Source: Prorocentrum cordatum (Eukaryota; Sar; Dinophyceae; Prorocentrales; Prorocentraceae). From it: a stretch of DNA of 21,037 bases. The stretch lies in contig CAUYUJ010005636.1 of the NCBI GenBank assembly GCA_963575745.1, positions 525,292-546,328 of the forward strand, read 5' to 3'. Below, in pieces: positions 1 through 9,115 of this stretch; the stretch's first letter is position 1; every line of letters begins with the position of its first letter. The notes beneath the pieces are model-generated. The model had not been told where the DNA came from, searched no databases, and saw only the letters and a program-made list of their open reading frames with translations. Position numbers and translations under genes: made by a program.

Positions 1-1124
1 GGCCCATGGGGCCCAGAATGGCTTCGAACGCCCTGGGCCCTGGGCCCTCCCCGACCTGGCCAGTTCCCGACCCCCCGACCCCAGTCCTCGGACGTGAACT
101 TGAGCTTGTACTCCGCATGCTTCTTGACCCAACCCCACCATTTAGCAGCGTATGTGGGATCGGCAGAGCATGTAGTGTTTATCAAATGCCATTCGTCGAT
201 CATCTTCGGGGTGGCCACCATTTTCTCGCGAAATGTGATACCGTTCCCCTTATGCCACTTGTTGTGGTAGTTGATGAGGTACACCTGGCCCACCTCAGGC
301 ATCTTGGAATGCCAGAAGCACGCTGGCACCCCGTCCTTCAAGCATTCCATGACGTATTTGTTGGTAGGCCAGCGCTGAAAAGCAATATAGGCAGCCGCTG
401 TCAAGTTTCCCCAGCTCATCGACCATACAGGAAACTCAGAGGTCTGACCTGTGCCATGGCCATCAACGAGCGCGGGGTCCCATTGCATCCACGCCTCTCC
501 CCTGAGCTCCGGACAGATCCCATCTGTAGCGATGCCCTGCGCGAAGGTCTCGACCATGTCGTCCATGCTGTCGCGGTTCAAGGGGTGCGGCACGATGGTC
601 CGACGCTTGTTCCCATCGGCATCGATGTAGAACCAAGGGATGGTGAGTTTAGTATCGCCGGCGTAATGTTTCTTCATCTCTTTGATCATCAGCAGCCCCT
701 CCAGAGGGCCGAACCTTGCGTGCAGGGTCAGATCTTTCCCCCACAAGATTGCATCGGCGGCAGCCACCACGGAACTGGGATCGCCACTGCCAGGCTTGAC
801 CGCTGCCGCGCCCGACGACGCGATGATGCCGCTCCCACTGCTCCCCGCCGCCGCTCCATCCTGGCCACCTCGGGTCTGTGGGTCTGCGGGCGCACGCTCA
901 CGCGCGCACGCGCGCGCGCGCACGCACCCACACGCACGCGCACAACGCGCACAACCACACACACACACACTCTCTCTCTCTCAGTCCAGTCGAGCCATCG
1001 AGCCTGGAAGCTTCGACTGCTTGGACGAAGGGCTGGTGGGCTCGCTGGGGGTCTTCCCCTTGATCTTGCGCCGCTTCTTCTCCGGCTCAGGCGCAGGCTG
1101 CTTCTGCTTCTGCTCCATCTCCAT
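1..1124 (-). CDS. Unrecognised protein with N-terminal basic (nuclear-signal-like) region; 5' part only, runs off the left edge
   Basis: I do not recognise this family. The first ATG (1124-1122, with a second two codons later) opens a short lysine-rich exon to about 1004, containing EKKRRKIKGK, a plausible nuclear localisation signal. A short intron follows (1003 to about 869 or 884). The next exon is open on the minus strand from about 883 to the window edge, roughly 290 codons without a stop. After a Gly/Ala/Ser stretch it reads as a soluble, tryptophan-rich protein, with segments such as LTIPWFYIDADGNKRR, AAYIAFQRWPTNKY and HNKWHKGNGITFREK. Amino-acid composition is far more protein-like than the plus-strand frame over the same bases. 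After about position 95 the translation becomes Gly/Pro-rich, so another intron may begin there (candidate GA donor after TCCGAG). The donor at 1004/1003 is CCAG|GC. Acceptors at 885-884 and 870-869 both keep the frame. The gene is confident, its function unknown. Confidence 0.72.
869..1003 (-). other. Short intron made of GA, GT and GC dinucleotide runs
   Basis: Intron of the left-edge gene. On the coding strand it holds a (GA)n run (about 971-982), then (GT)n (about 958-970), then alternating GT/GC and a CG run (about 898-950). The best donor is CCAG|GCTCG (GC type). The acceptor is either CCCGCAG (885-884) or CCCGAG (870-869); both are phase 1 and frame-compatible. The alternating purine-pyrimidine stretch is of the kind that can adopt left-handed DNA. 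The boundary is uncertain by about 15 bases. Confidence 0.5.
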
Positions 1125-1307
1125 GAGCAGCCGGGGGCGGGGTCTTCCCGAGAAAGTGGAGGAAGGTGCCCTCAGTGAAGGAGATACGCTGGCCACAAAA
1201 GGCTGGCAATATTCTGCCTCGGACCGAACAGGCCGCGCGCCCCCCGCGGCCCGACGTCGATTAGTTCACGTTCTCTTGCTTCGCTCTCTCGCGCCGCCCC
1301 CCGGGGC

Positions 1308-1497
1308 ACGGCAGGTTCGCGTAGTGCCGACCCCAGCGTTGGTTTTTGACACCGCAGGGATCGTTCAACCTTGAACGATCGGCCGCTGCCGCAACGTCCG
1401 ATCGTTCAACATCGATCGATTCTGGGTCGCCGGCGGCGTTCAACCTTGAACGCCCGCGCCGGGGTCGCCGCTGGTCGACACGACGCGAACCTGCCGT
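1308..1497. repeat. Foldback (terminal inverted repeat) element with internal palindromes
   Basis: Positions 1308-1322 and 1483-1497 are a perfect 15-base inverted repeat (ACGGCAGGTTCGCGT and its reverse complement). It continues imperfectly inward to about 1336 and 1471. The interior holds two near-identical palindromes with CC centres: 1359-1380 (arms GATCGTTCAA/TTGAACGATC) and 1435-1454 (arms GGCGTTCAA/TTGAACGCC). A related, less perfect copy of the half-site lies around 1399-1418. The structure resembles a non-autonomous foldback or MITE-like element. I see no convincing target-site duplication outside the arms and no coding capacity, so its mobility is inference. It lies just upstream of the left-edge gene. 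Confidence 0.6.
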
Positions 1498-3409
1498 AGA
1501 GGAAGCGGTCGCTGCGTCGCTGCTCGAAGCCGCGGGCCCCCGGGCCCCTGGGCGGAGGCGCGAACCGCGAAGTGCGACTTCAAACCCTCTCGGGGACTCT
1601 CATGCTCTTTTAGCTCTGGCGAGGGGTCGGAGCGGGTCGAATTGGGCCGAGTTTGCACTCGCGCCCCACTCTTGCAGAGTGCTGGGCTGCAACCGCACGA
1701 TCAAACCGCGATGCGGGCTGCCGAGGCTACTCGCGCCCGAGCCCCCTCACTTAAGGGGAACTGATATGGGGTCGGGGTAGATGGGGTTTGCGCTCAACCA
1801 TGGGCAGCCTAATATATCACTAATACAACGCCTTGGACCCCTCAGGAAAGCGTTCGACACCCCACCATCGACGTGGCGTACACAGCGTGGTAGGTTCACA
1901 ATCGTCTCGTGACGATTGCACTGTTGATCCCCGAGCACGCGCCACGTGGGTGCCGAACCACGACTGGTTCGGACATCCAGGTGACGCCATCTCCAAGGTC
2001 AACAACGCAACGGACTCTTGACGACGCGCGAGCCTACTAAACTTGGCGTGCCCCGAGTCGGAATTTCGGGCGCCGAAGTGGGTGTCACGCGCCCAAGTCG
2101 GTGCAGAGGCGCTGCACTGCACGATTCAGAGTTGCGCACGGCCCTGACCCGCCTCAAACACTCGCAACATCTCCGTGGCTCCTAGAAGCGCCCTAGAGGC
2201 TCAATGTGTCCAGCGAAAGTCATCCCTCTTATGGCGATGCGTCCCGTGAACACCGCCACCATCGCGATCGCCTTCCGTGCTACCATGAATTCAACAAATC
2301 TGATTGGAACGCCGCCGCCACCATCGCATCATCATCGCTACGACCACCACCATCGTCGTTGGCATGATCGTCGTCGCGATGGTCCGTCCGTGCTTGTGAT
2401 CCCCAACGCACGCTCAGACCGTTCTTGGTTTGTGGGGTTAGTTTCCCAGGTTATGTTACACTGCAGGCCGCAGGCCGTTTCACTCCGTAATGATTTCACG
2501 TGTTTGGTCATGCGGGTGCGTGCATGTACGGGCACAGGTTGGTGTCTGCGTGCGCCGTTCTGCTTGCGTACACTCGTGCGTGCGACAGTCTCTTTGTATT
2601 TCGTTAGTGTCTGTATTTCTCCCTCTCCGTATTGTTGTTCAGACTTGATAGTTCGGTTGTTTGTTGGGTGATTTTGCGCTCCCCTTGAAGTGTTCAAATT
2701 GACGTTGTTGATCTTCGTTCGTCTGGGTAGGCAGCGGAATAGGCGAGACGCAACATACATATGACCCTAGCTCCTCAGAAGACGTAGCGAGGTGGCGGAT
2801 TGGGCGAAGCCTCGTAGATAGGACGGCAGCGGCGTGGGGAGGAGAGGAATGAGGAGGTGGAGGATCAGGAGTCTTGGCTGGCCTCGCACGCCTTGCAGCG
2901 TTCTAACATCACAGCGGTATGACCCTCTTGGCTCAAGTGTTATCAACGTAACTCCTCGACATTTTCCACCAGCACGGGCAGAACGATTATCACCAATCGA
3001 ACGTGTCTCACGGCACGCGGTGTACATAACCGCGACTCGCTAGCAGCCATCTTGCATGATATCAGTTGCGGCAGGTGCTGCCACTCAACATCAAACGCTC
3101 AATTACGAGAAACAAAAACCTAAGCTCGGGGACACTACCAACCTGAGGAGAACAGCAGTGCGGGTCCCGACGTAGTAACGTAGAGTACCCACCCTACCAC
3201 ACGTACACGTGCGCATGATCGTAGTGCGAACATGTGTGTTGATATTATCGTTTGTTATGTTGGATAGTTCACGCGTACGCATGCACTGCTTGCACTAGCA
3301 GGTAGCCTCACTGCACATTGACCCCTACAGTGAAGCGCTCGTCCCGAGAGCCTCCTAAATGTCAGACGCAGGCGGTGCCCCAGAGACTCTGTGACTAAAA
3401 GATGTGCGA
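1498..3409. other. Intergenic spacer without a supportable gene
   Basis: About 1.9 kb between the left-edge gene and the 3' end of the large gene at 3410. Open frames here are short, rich in Arg, Ser and His, and have no protein-like pattern on either strand. It contains two eight-base-pair hairpins (1899-1918 and 1953-1972) and a CACCATCGC-like low-complexity stretch around 2255-2385. It is less GC-rich than the flanks from about 2400 to 3300. No RNA gene or promoter motif was recognised. Confidence 0.6.
1899..1972. repeat. Pair of short hairpins, each 8-bp stem with 4-base loop
   Basis: 1899-1906 (CAATCGTC) pairs perfectly with 1911-1918 around the loop TCGT. 1953-1960 (CCGAACCA) pairs perfectly with 1965-1972 around the loop CGAC. 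The two share size and loop length and lie 34 bases apart. No coding sequence surrounds them. Their role is unknown. Confidence 0.45.
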
Positions 3410-6400
3410 TCAAACGATCGGCCCATGCGCAAAAGTAAATGGGCACACAGCTAGATTCTTGAGCTTCATGTGATGCTCCCAAGCCCACTTCAGGCAGTAG
3501 GACACCGCAAGTTTGAAGGTGACGTCGTCACCTTCCTCGTAGACCCTGCTGGTCGAGAATGGGGCCATCTCCGTAGGATACGATACGCGAATTCGCAAGT
3601 CCCAGTAGCGCTCGAGCGAGAGCCGACACCCTGCTACGTCTGGCAAGAATGATTTGGCCTTCTCGATGTCCAGCAGATCAGCTGGCTGAATCACTGCTTG
3701 TTTAGGGGCCCTCTTCCTAGCGGCAGCCTTGGCCTTTGCTTTGGCCCTGGCTTCGGCACGTTGCGTGGCAGCAGCTACTTGCCGCTTGTATTCAGATGCA
3801 TGTTTCTTCAGCTGCTCCCTGTCGTCTTTGTCGGCGACGTCGTCGATCAAGACGCCGACGTCATCTGAGCCAAGGATGCTGCTGAACTTCGTTGGGATCT
3901 TGGCATGCCGCATGCTCAAGATATGCTCGATCTCGTCAGCCTTCAAACCAGGCAACAAAAACTGCACGAGAAGTTTCACTAGGTCGTATTCCAATGTCGG
4001 TAGCCGCTTGGTCACGGGAACTTCGAAGTACGAAATCGCTTTCTTGAGGTAGAACACAGTTAGTCCAGGAAACGCTTTCATGGCGGAGAACCGAAGGAGC
4101 GACTCCAAGGGGCCCTTCTGCTCGAGCATGAATCCCTTGAGAGTGCCATCCTCCTTAGTAGCTACCGACATGCATGGAGGTACGGGGTGCACGTCGCAGC
4201 ACTCATAATGCCTCACGTCTCGGATGTGGATGAATTCCCAAAGTGGTGCACGACCTTGATGACCAGGCTCGCAGATATCAAAATAGGGTTTGCCGTGATG
4301 CACCTCATTTTTAACGTGCCAGACAAGGACCCCAAGGTGGGAAACGTCCAACACAAGCATCGTCTTCTCTCTGCCCTCCCTTGTGTCCTGAAGGTAAGTC
4401 CCAGGCACTGCCAGGAGACTGAGCCAAGTCAGCGCAACGTCTCCAGGTGTCTCCGCTGAAAGCAAGCTAGACGTAGCAACTGAGCTCCGAAAGTAAGCCT
4501 CTGGAGAAAACTTGTCCTCGGGTAAACCAAAGAAACACTGCGACGACTTGGAAATCGTAAGCCATGTCCCGTCTCCTTAGTGTCCTCCTGACCTTCGCTC
4601 CTCCTCGATCTTCTCCTGATCCCCACCTCCTCCCTCTGGCCTCGGAATGCCCTTTCCCTCCCCCCCTGCCCTGAGGAAACGTTGGAGGGGGGTAGATTTT
4701 CCCGATGAGCTGGCACGGCAAGGCTACACCCAAAAAAGTACATGGCCCCGTCTTCCATGGCCATCGCAAGCTTCGATGTTTTGACTGCCAGATGGGGCGG
4801 GGGCGGGGGGGGGCATCTCGCTCCAGACTCGAAGCTGTCTACCGTGAAAAGGCGAGCGAACAAGAGAATACTGGATTTCACGTTGTCGCATCCTTTTTAC
4901 AATCTGAAATCGAGACCAAGCGCCCCTCGCCCAACGAGAACTCGTTGCTCTTCGGGTCGAAGGCCGCGCTGTTCAAGCTGACCTCGTGGGCTGTTGCAAT
5001 GTCGTCGACGGTTGGCTTCGGCTGAGTGCGGTCGTAATTCTCAGGGATGCCACTGACCAACTCGGTGTGCCATCGTTGCGCACGACCCTGCTTGCTGTTC
5101 CCATTCTCCCGTTGGGCTGCGTTCAGCGCCCGATGGGCCAGCTCAGACGGCACTGAAGTGAGCGGACAATTGGCAAGGTCTTGCAGTTCGCGGATAGCCT
5201 GATCTGGAAAATTGAGGAAGTCCGATTCAGCTGCTCCCACTAAGTACTCCCTCGACAACAAGTTCCTCGGCCACATCGCCTCGTACAACGTATCGTGCAC
5301 CTCCTTCTCAGTAGCAGGCAAGTTCTCGAACCTCTCAAGCATCTGCCACAACTTCCTAACCCATCTCATCGTTGCATCGTGGTGGTCGTCGGACTTGAGA
5401 CTGGCCAAGAACGCGAAGGGGGGGCGCTCGCAAAAAAATGAAGTATACTTCATCTCGTTCGCCACATACCGCCACGCAAACCCAAACAACGCCTCGACAA
5501 CAAGTGTGTCCTCCTGTAGAGTATCTGGGTCGAACGCGTCACCCTGACGCAAGAAGCCGCACTCGTTCAAGAAATCGTCGTCGCCTAGCATGTCGAACAC
5601 AGCATGGAAAACCTTGTCTCTGCCACCAGAGGCCATGTCGGTGTTCACGTTGAAGCATCCCATCGCTGTACTTCGGCTCGTGATGTCTTCCATCATTTGA
5701 TCCTCCACTGGACTCGGGATCCGCATGAGGCCGATGGCGAGTTGGCGGGACGTCCGCATCGACAAGATCTTAGCAACGACTCCAATGGACCCTCCTTGCT
5801 TCCTGAAGTCCTTCACCTGATCGGCCTCCTTGGTTGCCATCATGCTCGTGAGGTCCAGGGGTACTGGAGCGTCAGCCTTGATATCGGGGTAGTCCTCCAA
5901 TGCGTTGTCCAGGTGGATGTCTGGCAGAACGTGGTCTGCGTACTTGTCAACCACACCCCTTGTGAGCAGAATGTACATGATGACTAAATGCAGAATGTCG
6001 AAGCTGGGCATGTAGTGTTCCATCCTGAGGCTCCACGCCTGCCACCGATTACTGGCGTAGTTCGTACCAAGGTGGTTGACAATGTGATCGTCCCTTATCT
6101 CGTCCCACGTCTGCTTCATGTGATCCTCAGTCCCAAAGTTCGGCGGTCTCCTGCCCTGGCATCTCGACTGCGCAATCCTTTCGTAATGGTGGCGAAATAA
6201 AGAGTTGTCCCAACTGCACGAACTGAAATATTCTTGGGCAGCCCGCTTGATGGTCTGATGGTTCGATTCGCTGTTCCATGGCCCCTGTAAGAAACGAAAC
6301 ACTGTACCAAAATCAAGCTTAATAAATGTCAAGTTTGCCTGGCTGATGGCATTCTCTCTGTTTCGAACATGCTTGTGGGGAGGATCGTAGACCTCGTGGC

Positions 6401-9024
6401 CTCTGATGTCGCCAACGCAGCCGTCCCCATAAAAAAAGCCTCAACTTGTGGGAAAATCCGTTCGAAGCACCGTCGAGCACATTGATCAGTATCGGGCGCA
6501 CGTTGCCCCAAGGGACCTCCAGTCGAGTGTCCCTTGTCTCTTTGTTGATGATGCAAGATCGGCGGCTCAGCCCTTCAGAATTCCTTTGCACGTCCTCAGG
6601 CAGTGTGTTGACAGGGATGAAATAACGCATTTCGTGTTCACCTAATTTCCCAACCTGCCCATGCAACGATTGAAAATGCTTGATGCCTCCAACGGGCGGG
6701 CAATGACGGAGCTGGTGGTCTAAACAACACAGGTGCGCTTTGTTGGATTTGTATTTTTCCAAGAGACTGCCGATGGATTTCACGTTGTAATTCCGGAAGA
6801 ACATATCAGCCTTATCGTTGAACCTGGTCAGGGCATCATCCACAAGACAACCCTTGCTGTCAGTAGCTGGGCCAAACCACGATGGCAGTACCTTGGAGCG
6901 CAAAAACAAACAGGATGCTAAGGAGGGGCACTGCCTGGAATTGGAGGATAATGGTTTCGAAAAAGGAGGAGGACCCAGGACAGAGGAAGAGGTTAGGAAG
7001 AGGGAGCAGTCATTCGTACCTAATAATGACTCACGATTTGCTTTCCGTACGCGGAAAGCAAAACGTGACTCACGTTTTGCCCCCCCTCATATTGTTTTGT
7101 ACTGTGCCGAACTCACAATTTGCAAAACGTGACTCATGTTTTTCTTCCTGGCAAATAATGACTCACGTTTTTTGTTTGTGACTCACAAATTGGTTGACCA
7201 AACCGGAGCCCAGAGGACGGACCAGGGACCGTTTGCGACTCAGTTCTCTACGGGCCACCGCTGGCACCTGACCAGGCCGAGTAGTCACGAAACCCCTCCC
7301 CATCTACAGGTGCACGCCACATAGACGCGGCATGCTGCCCCCCTTCCACCCTCTTCTGATTGGGGAGGGGTGAGGGGTCACTTGTTTCGCCTACTCAGCG
7401 TGCCTTTCTCGCCCCCCTCCCTTAGTTGTCTCGCCAACTCGGCGTACATCTGCGGAGGGGGGGCTGCCTGAGTTGTTGCACCTACTAGGCCTACATCTGT
7501 CGGGAGTGGGGAGGCTGAATCGTTACAGGTACATGGCGCATGTCTGTCGAGGTGTCGGACCCCCATTGTCAGACCTACTCGCGATACGTCTCAGGGGGAG
7601 GCTTCTAGCAGGGCTGAAACATGGGAAGTGCAAGTGGCAGAGCTGGCCCACTGCGGGGCCTGGCATCGACCCGTCGACGCCAGCGAGGTTTGCAATCAGG
7701 ACCCGACCCTGCGTACCTGACCCCATGCGGCCTATGGAGGAAGGAGGGGGACGAGGAGGCTGACTGGGGAGGAAGTGAGGGAGGAGCAGGGAGGAGGAGG
7801 AGGAGGGGGGACGAGGATATTATGCATCCCTCTACTCCATCTCGGGTCCTCCTCATCTTTCTTGCCATCTCCCTCTCTCCTCCCCTCCCCGCCTCATTTT
7901 GTTTGCCCCCGCTATAGCTGGGATACCACAGGCATGCTCATAGTTGCCAGCGACTCCTTCGCATCGATAACGAGCGTAGCTTGGACGCTCTCGGCTGGCT
8001 TCCCATGGCCACTCGCATCCTCGCACAAGCACACGACTCCCAGACAAGTGAGTTGGCGAGTTGCCCGAACTCGCTCCCGCGTGTGCTTCAGGTCCCATTC
8101 GCCAGCGGCACTCGTGACAGATGCATGCAGGATACGCGCGCATTTGCGAGAAGACCCATCTGTGTGATCAGTGGTTGCATTGCTGAGTGCCAACTTCAGG
8201 TCGCCATCAACTCGCCGACGATTGCCTTTCGGCGTCGTGAGTCCAGCGCTGGCAGTGCGTGGATCTGTAGAGAAACCTAGGCGGTCAATAGCCCTGGCCA
8301 TCACATCCACACTGTTATTCAGGAGTGAGTTGAATACACCAGCAGCCGATGGGCAATCGTCCCGACTGAGAATGACAGCGTTGAGGAACTTGGCAAACTT
8401 GGCCCAGTCTGCGTCAAGCCTGGACTCGGGCAAGGTCCACCTCACAGCGTAGCCCAGATGTGAACATACACCATCCTGCAGCTGCGAGTTGAGGCGCGGG
8501 CAGGTATTGCAGAACCGTTGCAGAACTGGCCAGATAGCGTCAACGCTCATATGATGTGTTCCGAGGCAGCGTGAAAACAGGTAGGTAAGCATTGCTTGGG
8601 CCATGTCCTGATCGCGCCTGGATGCCCTCGTCCTCATCCAAGTGAGCATCCATACAATGAAACCTCGCAAGGATATCGTGAACTCGTCGACCACGTAGTC
8701 ACCCTCATGCCCCTGCTGCTGGTACTTGGCCGTGTAGGCCCTCATGCTCGGCCGAACCTCGCCTGGCAGGTATTCCAATCCCAAGATATTGAGCTCGGTG
8801 GCTACTTCCGCCAGCTGGATCTTCAATACCCGAGCAGTGTACCACTTCGTCGTCGTTCCAGAGTAGAAGGTGTCGAGAAGGCCACGCACCTCGAGGAATG
8901 TGACATCGTCTTTGAAAACATACAGCTTCCAATCCAGAGGCGCAACTTGTCCAGTGCTCAGCTGCACGCTCCCCTTCAAGAAGTAGTAATCATAGTCTCT
9001 AGTCGCATCGGTGGCACGCGTCAT
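3410..9024 (-). CDS. Large unrecognised protein (~1,407 aa), three exons, with an apparent one-base frameshift
   Basis: Model: exon 1 9024-7927, exon 2 6891-4931, exon 3 4575-3410. The start is the first ATG after the candidate trans-splice acceptor at 9115-9114. The joins are phase-consistent: ATGCCTGTG|GTATCC to CCAAG|GTACTG (phase 0), and TTGG|GCGAGG to CTAAG|GAGACG (phase 1). Within exon 2 the frame breaks in a T7 run (+ strand A7, 6431-6437). Dropping one T continues a protein-like frame, and the corrected total is 4,224 bases, exactly 1,408 codons. I recognise no family. Visible features are a WQAWSLRMEHYMPSFDILHL segment followed by a hydrophobic IMYILL stretch in exon 2, and a Lys/Ala/Arg-rich predicted helix in exon 3 (+ strand about 3685-3830, residues about 1270-1315). 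There is no signal peptide. It may belong to a dinoflagellate-specific family. Exon reality is likely; boundaries and function are inferred. Confidence 0.68.
4576..4930 (-). other. Intron 2 of the large gene (GC-AG)
   Basis: A 355-base interval separates two protein-like reading frames of the large gene. The donor is TTGG|GCGAGG at 4931/4930 and the acceptor CTAAG|GAGAC at 4576/4575, both phase 1. The joined reading is FSLGDGTWLTISKS. On the coding strand the interior is rich in GAGG and GGA repeats, with a CCCCCC run near 4803-4811. A GT donor at GATT|GTAAAA would create an in-frame stop with this acceptor, so the GC donor is preferred. Confidence 0.55.
6431..6437 (-). other. Frameshift in a T7 homopolymer inside exon 2
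   Basis: Upstream of the run the coding frame reads ...DGASNGFSHKLRLF. Downstream, protein-like sequence (YGDGCVGDIRGHEVYD...) is in another frame. Six Ts instead of seven would restore one continuous frame. It may be a homopolymer sequencing error, a real inactivating indel, or slippage. The sequence alone does not decide. Confidence 0.7.
7027..7187. repeat. Cluster of five TGACTCA motifs with nested palindromes
   Basis: TGACTCAC/T occurs at 7027, 7066, 7130, 7159 and 7179. The second copy is the centre of a perfect palindrome at 7058-7080 (11-base arms GCAAAACGTGA/TCACGTTTTGC around one C). It directly abuts another palindrome at 7040-7059 (arms GCTTTCCG/CGGAAAGC around TACG). Two copies share the longer context AATAATGACTCACG. 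Flanks repeat GCAAAACGT and TTTGC. The motif is identical to the core bound by AP-1/GCN4-type bZIP proteins, but binding here is unproven. Confidence 0.6.
7379..7560. repeat. Diverged tandem repeat, about four units of 43-47 bp
   Basis: Units begin near 7379, 7422, 7469 and 7516. They share the pattern TGA/TTAGTTGT...GCC.ACTCGGCGTACATCTG followed by a G-rich tail in the last three. Similarity between neighbours is moderate, so this is an old duplication inside intron 1 of the large gene. Confidence 0.4.
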
Positions 9025-9093
9025 GCACTGGCGACTTGGCGTACTCTGGCAAGGCCAATGTGTTGGGCCGCCAGGTCCACCCAACGCCGATTC

Positions 9094-9115
9094 GAGCCAA
9101 AATGGCTTCGATGCT
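9094..9115 (-). promoter_or_regulatory. Candidate spliced-leader trans-splice acceptor followed by a spliced-leader relic
   Basis: On the minus strand, a pyrimidine-rich run (TTTCCCTCCACCACCCTCAG) ends in AG at 9115-9114. Six bases later comes AGCCATTTTGGCTC (9107-9094), identical to the core of the conserved dinoflagellate spliced leader as I remember it. Relics of this kind, placed just inside the acceptor, are the known mark of an mRNA that was reverse-transcribed and reinserted. The first ATG after the acceptor (9024) opens the large coding frame. A 14-base exact match by chance in 42 kb of strand is improbable, although the motif is partly self-complementary. Confidence 0.65.

Larger units (their letters stand above)
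6892..7926 (-). other. Intron 1 of the large gene (GT-AG, about 1 kb) with repeats
   Basis: 1,035 bases between GTG|GTATCC (7927/7926) and CCAAG|GTACTG (6892/6891). Both junctions carry GGTA, so the exact breakpoint is ambiguous by a few bases. The joined protein reads MSMPVVLPSWFGPAT. The interior contains a cluster of TGACTCA motifs with palindromes (7027-7187), a diverged tandem repeat of about 46 bp (7379-7560) and a GGA/CCT-rich tract (7745-7885). No open frame in it looks coding. Confidence 0.6.

Noticed and set aside
6-1178. Long plus-strand open frame of 390 codons
   Set aside because: It is antisense to the left-edge minus-strand gene and runs through dinucleotide repeats; its composition is not protein-like while the minus strand is.
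2204-2760. Medium-length frames on both strands in the spacer
   Set aside because: Rich in Arg, His, Ser and Thr from CAC/ATC repeats and basic low-complexity sequence, with no coherent pattern.
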